From: Calliopum simillimum | Taxonomy: Eukaryota > Arthropoda > Insecta > Diptera > Lauxaniidae | Assembly (NCBI GenBank): GCA_951812925.1 | Contig: OX638370.1 | Coordinates: 28,077,964 to 28,141,963, forward strand | Direction: 5' to 3' | Length of the DNA: 64,000 nucleotides | Shown here: positions 35,680 through 46,900 of the stretch, piece after piece | Layout: each line of letters starts with the position of its first letter | How positions within the stretch are numbered: the stretch's first letter is position 1 | Translations under genes and position numbers: made by a program | The notes under the pieces: model-generated | Seen by the model: only the letters and a program-made list of their open reading frames with translations | Database searches by the model: none | Told to the model about the DNA's origin: nothing

Positions 35680-35800
35680 CTAAAACACTTCATAAATCTC
35701 CGGTGGAAATAGGCTGTTATCTGTGCTGAGATTTGTTAATCAGAGCGTTAAATCTTACACGTTTCCGACGGCCGAAAATTATTGATTAGTAAAGATTGTA
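35680..35800. promoter_or_regulatory. Repeat R2 copy occupying the 5' flank of the Kelch gene
   Basis: Starting 9 bp upstream of the Kelch ATG, the minus strand reads through 'tccaccggagatttatgaag', 'aacaaatctcagcacagata' and 'ttcggccgtcggaaacg'. These strings also occur at 44303-44630 and 32885-32995. The 5'UTR or proximal promoter is therefore probably transposon-derived (inference). No TATA box is evident. Confidence 0.55.
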
Positions 35801-35844
35801 ATCCTTTAGTGGAATTCCTTTAATGGAAAGAAACTTCACAAAAT

Positions 35845-36003
35845 ACCTGACAGTTCGAGATGGCAATAAAAGATAACAATGATGCCTACTTCCAAGAAAT
35901 TTTATGTGAATCAACGAGATGTTGCCAGAAGCAGTTGTACACATTATCAAAATTTGTCGATTTTAATTTGATGAATTCGAATTAACTTGGCATCACTAAT
36001 TTT
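35845..36003. repeat. Segment duplicated and partly inverted at 38322-38475
   Basis: Positions 35845-35935 ('cctgacagttcgagatg' to 'gagatgttgccaga') recur as a direct copy at 38390-38475. The adjoining 35937-36003 ('gtacacattatcaaa' to 'ttggcatcac') recurs inverted at 38322-38387 ('gtgatgccaaac' to 'ataatgtgtac'). One of the two loci has been rearranged. Confidence 0.75.
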
Positions 36004-36324
36004 GAGTTCCATCAAATTACTATTCAAATTTCAGTTTTGCTTTGTACGCCGATGAGGTAACATCGCAATAGCGGACGAATTCTGGCTATGAAATTTGAAG
36101 CGTCGATGAAAAACAAGGAAACTTATAATTAAAATGTAGTGGAAATACCATAAATTGAATCTTATTTGCAGAAATTGTAATTTATTTAACTTTAAAATCA
36201 TTATTTTTTGATAAGAGAAATTACATTATTTGAGATTTAACTAAGAGGTATTACATCAAATGAAATCTTTAAATAAAATGTAAAAAATCCATTAAGAGTT
36301 AATTAATTAAGGAAAAATTAAGTA

Positions 36325-36841
36325 GAGTAAGGGAGGGAAATATGGACCACCCATCTTTCTTTTTTAAATAAAACCCAAAATACATAAAACAAAACAGTTA
36401 ATTTTATGTTATCCAGTAAAGGAAACAATTTGCCTTTATTCTGATTCACTTTTAGATAAATATCTCATCAGGATAAAGAAAAAAAAAATAAAAAAACTGA
36501 AAATACTCAAAATCAAGATAAAAAAAGTGTAGTTTATTTTTGAGGCACGTGTTCGTGAAATAAATGGTTTTTTTTATCAAAAGCCATTTACTTAAAAACG
36601 CGATGTCTTTAAAGTGAAATAATGAAATATACTCACTAGAAAAAAATTATCACTGATCTTTTTTTAGAAAAATCAACTTTACAGAAACTTGCGACTTCAC
36701 CGAAAGCTAAAATCGCCCTATTATAAGCTTTAGGTATTAGCATTAAGTTTGAACATGAATAATGGTAAACCCTATGTATGCAGTGGGAAATAACCGTGTG
36801 GTCCATATTACCCACGTAGTCCATATTTCCCTCCCTTACCC
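36325..36841. mobile_element. 517 bp mariner-type MITE
   Basis: The left end GAGTAAGGGAGGGAAATATG and, read backward, right end GGGTAAGGGAGGGAAATATG are TIRs that continue through GGAC. TA flanks both sides (36323-36324 and 36842-36843). The interior is AT-rich and has no open frame of interest. Confidence 0.88.
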
Positions 36842-36956
36842 TATTGAAAAAACCTTATGTTATCGTAAAAAAATTTTGTAAGAAATGAAATAAACGCACT
36901 GAATAACTTTTTTCAAAGTTATTAGTCCGGTTATTCAAGTAAATTTCTTATATAAT

Positions 36957-37893
36957 CTATGTTAGAAAATCTGCATCTATCACTGAATTTCAGCGTCAAG
37001 TCCCTCATAGTTGAGTTGATTGGTTTATGTTCAAAACTTTCATGCAGCTCAATAGTTGCATATCTACTGGAGAGTTTGTGAATAATTTTCAAATTTTTGT
37101 TTTGAATTATCTGTAGTTTCTTTAAATGAGTTTTAGCTATTTTTGAAAACCAAATTTGGCAGCGTTAAGTCATTATAGGTCTGATGCACATATTATAGAG
37201 AAGAACTTTATTTTTGACATTAAGTGAAGAGTTTCGGTTTAACATAGGAAATAATGCTCTGCCACATCCTACAGCTTTGGTGGTAATATTTTGAATATGT
37301 GATCTAAAATTCAGCTTTTTATCCAACGTAATTCCCAATTACTTTATGTCGTCGTTAATTGGTATGTTTTCACCTTGAAACTCAAGTTGAATACTCGGAA
37401 CTCGCTTAGGAGACTTGTTAAAAGGAAAAATAATTGCCTGAGTCTTAGCGCAATTGATCTTAATTTTCCATTTATCATAAAATTTCTTTGTCGTTATTAA
37501 GGCTTCTTTAATTTTTATGATTATTGAGTTTGAAACCTTTCCACTACAGATCAATGCACTGTCATCAGCGTAAAATGCAGCATCTTGAATTTTTTTAATA
37601 ACAAAGTCTGTTATAAAAATAGAGTATAATAAAGGCGATAGAACTGAACCTTGAGGGACACCAGCAGGAGTTTTTCTCAACGACGATTGGCTTTTTCCTA
37701 TACATACCACGAACGTTCTATTGAATAAAAAACTTTTAATAATTTTCTGGAGGTAGATGGGATATTGAAAATTGTGGCCGTCATGCCAAACTGAATCAAA
37801 GGCTTTTTCAATGTCCAACAGAACTATTCCTGTACTCCTGCGGTTTAATTTGTTACGTTCGATCATATTGCAGAAATAAATTATTCCATCCAT
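36957..37893 (-). pseudogene. Jockey-like non-LTR reverse transcriptase fragment
   Basis: The minus-strand frame from 37893 carries reverse transcriptase blocks: GIVLLDIEKAFDSVWHDG, TPAGVPQGSVLSPLLYSIFI, and AAFYADDSALI with the catalytic YADD. A thumb-like region follows, interrupted by in-frame stops near 37340 and 37170. Matching sequence ends at a stop near 36957 (LTLKFSDRCRFSN). No endonuclease or upstream reverse transcriptase motifs precede it, so it is 5'-truncated and dead. It fits the Jockey/LINE clade of insects. Confidence 0.88.
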
Positions 37894-38321
37894 TGAAAAA
37901 ACAAATAAAACTTATTTTACTTTTGTACATAAAATTCTACAGTAGCTGCATCTAAAATTGCACATACATACATATATATGCAAATCAGCTAGGAAGTTAA
38001 TAAATAATTAAATTATTTAAGCTTTCTTTCAACCACAACCTTACTTAAAATAAGGAAAACAACCCTCATAATATAAAAAAAAAAAAATATTCCTCGTTAC
38101 TTTCATTATCCGTGCGACGTGCACTCGTTGAAATCTTGTTTTGAAATGAAAACACGCCTACAGGAAAATTGATTTGCGTTCACATTTTCAAATAACTCAT
38201 CAAATCAGCGAAAAGTCAAAAATTTTTGATTTTCTTCAAAGTTTTTGACAAATTATTTGAAGAAGTGTTTTATCAAAAACTCATCAAATCCATACAAATT
38301 TTTTTTGACGGCGAAATTGGG

Positions 38322-38475
38322 TGATGCCAAACAAATTCGAACTCATCAAATTAATTTTTGCAATTTGATAATGTGTACACCACAAAAGTGCCTGACAGTT
38401 CGAGATGTCAATAAAAGAAAACAATGATGCCTACTTTCAAGAAATTTTATGTGAATCAACGAGATGTTGCCAGAT
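38322..38475. repeat. Partner of the 35845-36003 duplication
   Basis: Contains the direct copy (38390-38475) and the inverted copy (38322-38387) described for 35845-36003. The reverse transcriptase fragment and a MITE lie between the two loci. Confidence 0.75.
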
Positions 38476-38949
38476 GTTTCGTTAATGCAATTCTAGAACG
38501 TTCATACATGTATAAAATAAGCTGATCATGAGTGCTGCAAGTCAGTTGATATTAAGTAACAAAGTGAAAAGGTTGTACACTCAGTGCCAGTGAAAGTAAA
38601 TAAATTGCTAATTGTAATATTAGAGTTTGAATAAAATTGAATATTTATTTTGAACCACCACATATAAGAACAGTTTACAATACTAAGTTCGCTTACATAC
38701 TAAAGATTACAAAGTGTGATTGATTCTTTACTTCTACATTCTGTAGCTCAAGGAGCTAGTATAGAATGCAAGATATAATTAAAACTTAATATAAAATATT
38801 TTTTCTAAAGGATAAAGCATGTAAATGAACTATTGTGACGTGTAAAAATTAACATTTGTAAGTTAAATAAACCATTTTATAAATAAATAAAGTGAATATT
38901 TTTGACTAGCTGTTTTACCCGGCGTTGCACGGGTTTTCATAAAAAGCCA

Positions 38950-39970
38950 GACACTAAAAAGCTAATTACGAAAACTTTTTTATTTTTTAAAACAATGTGC
39001 CACAAACAGATGCTCCGATATATTTATTTTATCGGCAAAGTTCCAAAAGTAGGGCAAAATATTAAAATATACATTGAAGAAATCGGTAAGAGTCCATCCA
39101 AGTTTATGGATAAATGTCCAAAATATCGGTAAATGTCCAAAAGTATCGAAATACACCGAAGAAATAGGTAAAAGCCCAAATGTATCGAAAAACATTTAAA
39201 ATATCGGCAAAAGTCAAAAAGTATAGAAGAACATTTAAAGTATAGGTAAAAGTCCAAATATAACGAAAACATTTAAAATATAGGTAAAAGTCCAAAAGTT
39301 TCGAAAAATATTGAAAAACATTTAAGATATCGGTAAAGGTCCAAAAATGTCGAAAAACATCCTACATATCGGTAAAAACCCAAAATTTTTGGAAAACATT
39401 GAAGAAATCGCTGAAAGATCAAATACATATATCAAAAAATATTCAATGTATCGAAAAGGGTCCAAAAGTTTCGGAAAATATTGAAACACAACTAAGAAAT
39501 TGGTAAAGTCCAAGTTTATAGAAAAACACCCAAAATATCGCAAAAAATTCCAAAAATGTCGAAAAATATCCTATATATCGGTAAAAGTTCGAAAGTTTTG
39601 AAAAATATTGAAACACATAGAAGAAATCGGCAAAAGTCTAAGTTTATTGAAAAACATCAAAAATATCGGTAAAATTACAAAAAAGAAATCGAAAAACATC
39701 CTATATATCGGTAAAAGCCCAAAAGTTTTGAAAAATATTGAAACACATTGAAGAAATCGGTGAAAGTCTAAAAACAAAACATCCAATATATCGAAACAAA
39801 ATCAAAAGTTTCGAAAAATAGTGAAATATGTACATCGAAGAAATCGGTCAAAGTCCAAGAGTTTTGAAAAACATCCAAAATATCGAAAAAAGTCAAAAAG
39901 AATTGAAAAATATTGAAAAACATGTAAAACATAGTTTAAAGTCCAAAAATATTGAATATATTGAGTTGGC
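38950..39970. repeat. About 40 bp minisatellite (family M1), reverse orientation
   Basis: Units resemble 'atatcggtaaaagtccaaaag' followed by 'tatcgaaaaacatttaaa'. The reverse complement of this unit makes up the arrays in Ecm29 introns 8 and 18. Longer variants containing 'attgaagaaatcgg' alternate with basic ones. Overlapping minus-strand frames rich in Phe/Tyr/Leu are repeat translations. Confidence 0.85.
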
Positions 39971-40305
39971 ATCACTGACGAAATCACTCTCATTTTTGCT
40001 CTCATCAACAACACAACATCAAGAATAAAAAAAAAACAGTAAATGAAAGAGACGGAAAAGACAACAACAACAACACATAACTCATGGCGCAGCAAGCTAT
40101 AGCGACTGAAATGCAAACGATAATTTTTATGCAAGCATTGAATTTTTTTTTTCAACAACTTCATACTAAAAAAAAAAAGGTTTATATTATAGAAACCAAA
40201 AAAATAAGTATACATTCCCGTTCCTTTTTACCCGTAGAACGTTTAAAAAAAAAAAATATTAAAATCGGTTCGGTACATTTTGCACCAAATCGTTACATAG
40301 GGTTT

Positions 40306-40600
40306 TCATATAAGCAATTTTATATAAATAGTATAGATTGATAAAGTTGTTTTTTCTTTTATTTTTATACAATAGTTATCTTCGATTCGCATTGTGTTTA
40401 ATGACATCCAAAATCCGTAACTCTGCTGTGATTTATGCGCAGATTTAAATTGGGTCTCGGCAAAAATAGATATATTTTCAAATGGTATATTTTTGGAACT
40501 GTGCGAACCATATTTGTAAGTTCTTACATGGTCGTTATCTAGACCAATCTTCTTTTTATGCAAGTATCTCTCATATCCCTCAATTTCAAAAGAATATCTT
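40306..40600 (-). other. Unrecognised open frame, possible gene relic
   Basis: The minus-strand frame entering from about 40600 reads YSFEIEGYERYLHKKKIGLD and later SHSSKNIPFENISIFAETQF and QQSYGFWMSLNTMRIED. Its composition is less AT-driven than the surrounding chance frames. I cannot assign a family. An upstream frame (MPKEMTNFNPLYFQTEKIKN, about 40700-40620) is in the same orientation but does not join in phase convincingly. It could be an exon, a pseudogene or a transposon remnant. Confidence 0.25.
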
Positions 40601-40967
40601 CAGATATTTTCGAAAATAAAATCACTTATGTGCGCTAGTACCAATTTTCACCATTCTTTATCTTCTCTGTTTGGAAGTATAGTGGGTTGAAGTTTGTCAT
40701 CTCTTTGGGCATGCTCCGTATATGATTACATCCAGTTTTTTCTATATAAGAGCGTAGTGGATCAACATTTTTTCATTTATTCTCCATGGATTTGCCCACT
40801 TGAAATCAAAGTCTGTTAAGCAGTAAAGTGGCAACGCCAAATTGAAATTAAGAAAAATACAGCAAAACGTAACAGAAAAAAAACAATGAAATGTCAAAAT
40901 CATGACTGTTGCAAAAACAGCCAAAAATACAAATACGAACTGAACGCCAAAGAGAAAACAATTAAAA

Positions 40968-43900
40968 ATGTCATCAGCTGCAGAAGAAATTGGTAAATCT
41001 TTTATTTTAATTATTTTAATTTAAATAATCCATTATTTATGTTGATTACAAGTTCAGAGCGTGTAAAAATGATGGAGTTCTATGCGAATGTAGAAATTTC
41101 CCTCAAAATGCTATAGAAAAAGTGATTTTTTTTTTCAAAATGTTAAAGTGAGACTCCACTGACTGAATTTTCTGTGGATGTGAATTAAAAGTTCATATTT
41201 TATTCATTTCTTTCATTTGCAAATTTGTATTAATCATCGTTTTTTTTTTACGTTGTCTTTGCTTAGAGTTATTGGAACGTGTATTGCTACGTTTGGCTTG
41301 CGCCGATACCGATGATCAATTGGAGTCGGCTGTGGGTCGCTTTTTGACGCCGGTTATTTTGAAAATAACCTCACCACATGATCGTGTACGCAATAAAGTT
41401 GTGGAAGTTTTAACGCATATTAAGCGACGCATAACATCGCGTCCACAAGTGCAAATACCAGTTGAAGCGCTGCTCGATCAATATAAAGCAGCAACCGGTC
41501 AGTCGCCTTTTTTGCAGAATTTCGCTATAATTTTCATAACTATGGGCTATCCACGTCTTGAGCTGGAACAGCGTAGTGCGCTAGCCGCAAAGGTTGTCGG
41601 TTGCGAGGAAAAGCTAGAGAATTATCAAGATAAGTAAGTATGGATTGTTATTTCATTGTGTCCATATACAGCTATGGCTAGGTTAGGTTAGGTTAGGGTG
41701 GCGGCAATATTGCCACACATAGACCGCAAGGGTCCATAGTGATACCACAAACTCTCTTATTAACGTCTATTCATAAACTCTGGTCCTTTCAATATGGTGT
41801 TTGTCCAAACTGAAGGATCGTGTAAGCACATCGAATCTTTTAATGTCACTTAGGTGAATTTTAGTGAGTTCTTTTAGCTATGGCTAAAATAATAGACATG
41901 TTTATACATTTTCGTTGGTAAATCTTATTTAAAACAAAAAATTTCAAAACTTAAGACTTGCTTTAACACATTTTTTAGTTGGCAACTCTTGGTGCACAAA
42001 TGGCGGCAAATCCAAATCTTACATAAATTATGGGACACCCTTTATGTCGTACGTTTTCATACAGGAAGTATTAGGTGTCGTATCCAAACGTACGACGAAG
42101 CTCTCAATTTGTTTAAGATTATTACATCCCTAATAAGTTGTGCAAGCAATCATTTCGAGAACTTGTGTGATATTCGAAAAATGTTTACGTTACGTTCGGT
42201 TAGACAAGTTGTCCACTAAACAATTGTTTACCACGGACACAATTAAATCAATAGTTGTTCTAATGTGTGGTAATCGGACAGCACTGCTACTACCAAACTT
42301 AATTTATAAGTATCATGAGCAAAATGAAGATCATGAATCCTTGTGTGGACTGTATCACGGCCATTCCACGGGGATGGACGGGACATTTCGTAGAGATATA
42401 CTGATAGAAAGTGTTGATTTAGAGGTATGAACCGCGATATTGTTTTTTCTTTTAAAGGAGTATATTTTCAGATTAACAAGCGATATATTAGTCTACATAT
42501 AAACCTATAATGAAGCCTGTGTTCCGAAGAATTGGCTCAGAAAATTTGGGATGGACGGGACACAAAAAATTTATTGCTTTTTGGACAAATTTTCGGTTTG
42601 ATATTTCTACGAAATGACTTAAATAGGGTTAACAAAGTAAATGTATACTTATTATTCATGCTTCATATTTTCAAGAAATGTTTAAAAATTTTTGGGAGCA
42701 TTGTTAACAAATTAATTATGTACTAAATTGTGTGGGATGGACGGGATGGACAGGACGAAATTTTAACAAAAAATAATTGTACCAAAATTTATTTATAAAT
42801 TTATGGCTTACGAAAATGAAATATTTGAGTTGCTTGGATTCAATTTTGGGAAGTCATCAACAGTAGACTGATTCAAAAAAATTTTTTTTTTTTTTGAAAG
42901 ACCACTTTTACCCCAAAAAATATGAAAGAGGGTGTCAAATAAGTGAGTCGAGACTTTTAAAATTTTTTTCAAGGTCATTTAGAAACCACGCGACGTCGAT
43001 TAATGCAAAATCTTGGCTTGATGCGGTTTTTTTTTATTGCGATCTCAAAAATGCTTGGAATCAGTTGTACGATGTCTCAAATTTTTTGTATTGAATCAAA
43101 GTATATAAAAAAATAAAATCTTGGTCCTAAAAGCAACCACAAATATTTTTTTTAGCTAAAATACATGCGAAAAAAGTATTTTCGAAATTTCACCCTTCTG
43201 TAAAACTCTAAATCTTCATTTCGGATAAAACTTGTTATTCCAAGGACAACACGAAATCACGCAATAAACAATTCCCTCCAACATCTCAACCCATTATATG
43301 CTGTTTTTATGGGTCTTTTTGACCCCTGTTTTCCTTCCAACAGCTTAGTCATAATGGGTTAATGTGTTCTGCAAAAATATTCTACAGAAAATTTTATTGG
43401 GGGTCTCCAAAGCCGAAAAATGTTTAAAACTTAAGAATAATGCGTAAAATACGTAATAAAATGCAATAATTAAAAAGTTGTAAAATTATAAATAATTTGG
43501 GATGGACGGGACAGATTTCGTAGTATGTATAACTAAATCTTGCAGTAACTAACTTTAATATCATGTCATGACAAAAAAATGTTGTGTGCTATCCTTACTT
43601 ACATATAACGGAATCCTATTTTGAAGAAACCTATTTTACAGTAATGATGATAAAAAAGTGCTTATTTTGGGATGGACGGGACAAAAACCAGGTTCCTACT
43701 AGTATTTGGTCAGACTAAGGAAAGATTGCATTAATTTAATAAAATTTATCAACGAGGACATAGATAACAAAATAATTAATATCACTAAATAATGAAAATG
43801 ACATTTGCGGCTTTTGTTTTTTCATGGGCAACTGTGCAACATAAGAGATTTTTTCATATAAAAATAATATTTTGACTTAGCTTAGAAAAATGTTAATTAA

Positions 43901-46900
43901 TTAACCTTAGGCGATTATCAAAGACAAAAAAAAAGTGTTTGTAATACTTAGGGATATAACCAATAAGTTAATGTAAAAAAATTTCTAATTTGACAGGTTT
44001 TAAATTTTCCACAATAGAAAAATTTGCCGTGGAATGGCCGATCACTCAGATTATCTACATAGTAGCGCCCCAAAAATATAAAACTGCTCCTGCCCCTGCA
44101 TGGCCTTACCATATATTTAAATAGAAGTTTCCTCTCGAGAATTAATTCCTTTATCGACAGGTGGTATATAAAATAGTGAATATTGAGAATGGAAACTCTT
44201 TTTCCACAAAATTTTTTTTTTTCTAATTGCTTCCAATTTTCGCAAAAAAGAAACTAATATGGCAGCCCAGGTATTTTCCATTTAATTTGACAGTTAATAC
44301 TGTGTTTCCACCGGAAATATATCTGTGCTGAGATTTGTAAATCACATCGCTAAATCCTTCCCGTTTCCAACGGCCGAAAGAGATTTATTGTTGACAGTAA
44401 ATGTTATAAGCGGAAAAATGAAAGTTATTTTGCCTTATCTTCTTAATATTCATATTTCATTTGCTTTGTTTTTAATTATGTTTAATTGTCAAAGCTAAGA
44501 GTTGCCACTTGGTCGAAAATAGCCAACATCATTTTTGTATGGTAAATCACGTGATTTACACTCAGATAAAGAGCTAAATCTCGAAACAGACATAAATCAC
44601 CTCATAAATCTCCGGTCAAAACTTAGCATAGGGTTAAAAAATTATAAATAAACGAAATATAAACATCTAAATTTCATTAAATGCAAATCAAAATAAAAAT
44701 ACAAAATTGGCGATTGTATAAGAGTTCGGCCAAATAAATCTTCAAACTTTCATACTTCGTGAGAAGCTGACTGAGTAACGTCAAACAAAAAAAAAAAAAA
44801 GGGATGTGAAGTGAAATGAAGTGAAGTGAAGTGAAGTGAAGTGAAGTGAAGTGAAGTGAAGTGAAGTGAAGTGAAGTGAAGTGAAGTGAAGTGAAGTGAA
44901 GTGAAGTGAAGTGAAGTGAAGTGAAGTGAAGTGAAGTGAAGTGAAGTGAAGTGAAGTGAAGTGAAGTGAAGTGAAGTGAAGTGAAGTGAAGTGAAGTGAA
45001 GTGAAGTGAAGTGAAGTGAAGTGAAGTGAAGTGAAGTGAAGTGAAGTGAAGTGAAGTGAAGTGAAGTGAAGTGAAGTGAAGTGAAGTGAAGTGAAGTGAA
45101 GTGAAGTGAAGTGAAGTGAAGTGAAGTGAAGTGAAGTGAAGTGAAGTGAAGTGAAGTGAAGTGAAGTGAAGTGAAGTGAAGTGAAGTGAAGTGAAGTGAA
45201 GTGAAGTGAAGTGAAGTGAAGAGAAGTGAAGTGAAGTGGAAGTGGAAGTGGAAGTGGAAGTGGAAGTGGAAGTGGAAGTGGAAGTGAAGTGAATGAAAAG
45301 TAACAATGCTATTCTCATTAATAAATTTGAGTCAAGTTAACTTTGGTTGCCACCTCATATTACTTTTTTAAACCTAATTTATTTATTTATCGTTTAAATC
45401 GTCAGACCTTTAGATCTGTGCCTTTTATCGAATAAAATACGTTATATAGTTTTTGCTAATCCTTTTGCAACCTGCCTTAAAAACCATTTTCCATTTTAGA
45501 CTTTTTATGCTTCTGTTGCCGGTCTTAGAAGAAATGAAAATCTCTGATGATCCTGCAAAACGTAAAGAAATCTTGAAATTGGACGACAAACCAGTAATAC
45601 GCAAAAATTTTCTGATGCTACTGCAAGATGTGCTGCTGCTGCCTTACGGTGTAACCCAAGATCAAGACTTGCCAGCTGGTATGAGTGCTTATGCGTTTAA
45701 ACGTGTCATGTCTAACAATTGGAAAGCTGAAGAGTTGGAAAAGGTTTGACTGCAAATAATAATGCAAATGCTGACTACTTACTTTTGTTTTTTGGTAGAT
45801 TAAAAAAGGCATTGTACGTTTCATTTGTGCTGGCGTTTTTACTGATATGGAAATATTCATATTGCTTGTTTTGGCCTCATCAGATACACGTTTTAGTGTT
45901 GCTACTCCGGCGATTGCAGAACTTAGCAAAGTTTGCACAGTTTTGGATTTTACTGACCCACAAGTGACAGCACCACTATATACACTCTTCTCTGGGAATA
46001 ATTCGCCAAATGCTGAACGTAAGACAACACCATGTTGCGCGCGCGTACGTCAAAAGTTATTGCAATATTTGATCAAATGTCGTGGGAAAGGTATTAATAC
46101 GCCTAAGGGTATACAAGTTATATTCGAGGGTCTATTTGGCGTGAATACCAATCAAAAGTGTAAGGTCTTGGCTCTACAATTCGCTGAGAATTTAATTAAA
46201 GAGTAAGTCAGCATTAGAAACTGTTTAAAATCAATATGAAATTATTGTTGTTTTCTTATAGCGGTCCTATTGAAATTGTCTCCAAAGTGTCCAAAGTTAT
46301 ACTCACTGGCATAACAAAACTTATTGGCCGTGAGTCTAATGAACCTAATGATGTGCAAAATGCTGCATACTCAGCATTGGCACAGCTTTCACGCACTTGT
46401 CCCAGTGTTATCAATCAGGATTTGAAAATTGTGCTTGGCTACTTTAATCATTTGGCAAATGCTACACCAGATTTGCATACATCAATACGTGAGGCTCTTG
46501 TATCGATGGCTCCAGCATTTGCTTGGCAACCTAAGGATAAAAAGGAACAAGATATGGAAACATCCATTGATGAAGGACCAGAAGTTCAACTAAGCGGTCA
46601 GCAGCATTTATTGCTTGCTATGCTCTCCGATAATGCAGAGTCAAAATTACATATTGTGCAGAATGTTACGAGTGTTTTCTTGACTTCCTGTTATCCAGAA
46701 CATTATGCACCAGCAAGATTTTTATTGTTGTTAATTGTAGGCGAAAAGTTAGTATGGTTTCTTTTACGATATTGTATTAAGTACTTATTTTTGAATTACT
46801 TTTAGAAATTCCCTGCGTGAAAATGTTACTACATACCTCTATGGTGTTTCCAAAAAAGATCATATTAATTATAATATGTTGTCCTCTATCGAATATCCTG

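Noticed and set aside
41675..41710. TTAGG-like repeats resembling insect telomeric sequence
   Set aside because: Only three or four units, embedded in an interspersed repeat also found at 20.5 and 62.8 kb. Flies lack TTAGG telomeres.
44677..45318. 213-residue open frame of repeated SLHFT on the minus strand
   Set aside because: A translation of the GTGAA microsatellite. A 5 bp unit with no stop in any frame gives an open frame by necessity.
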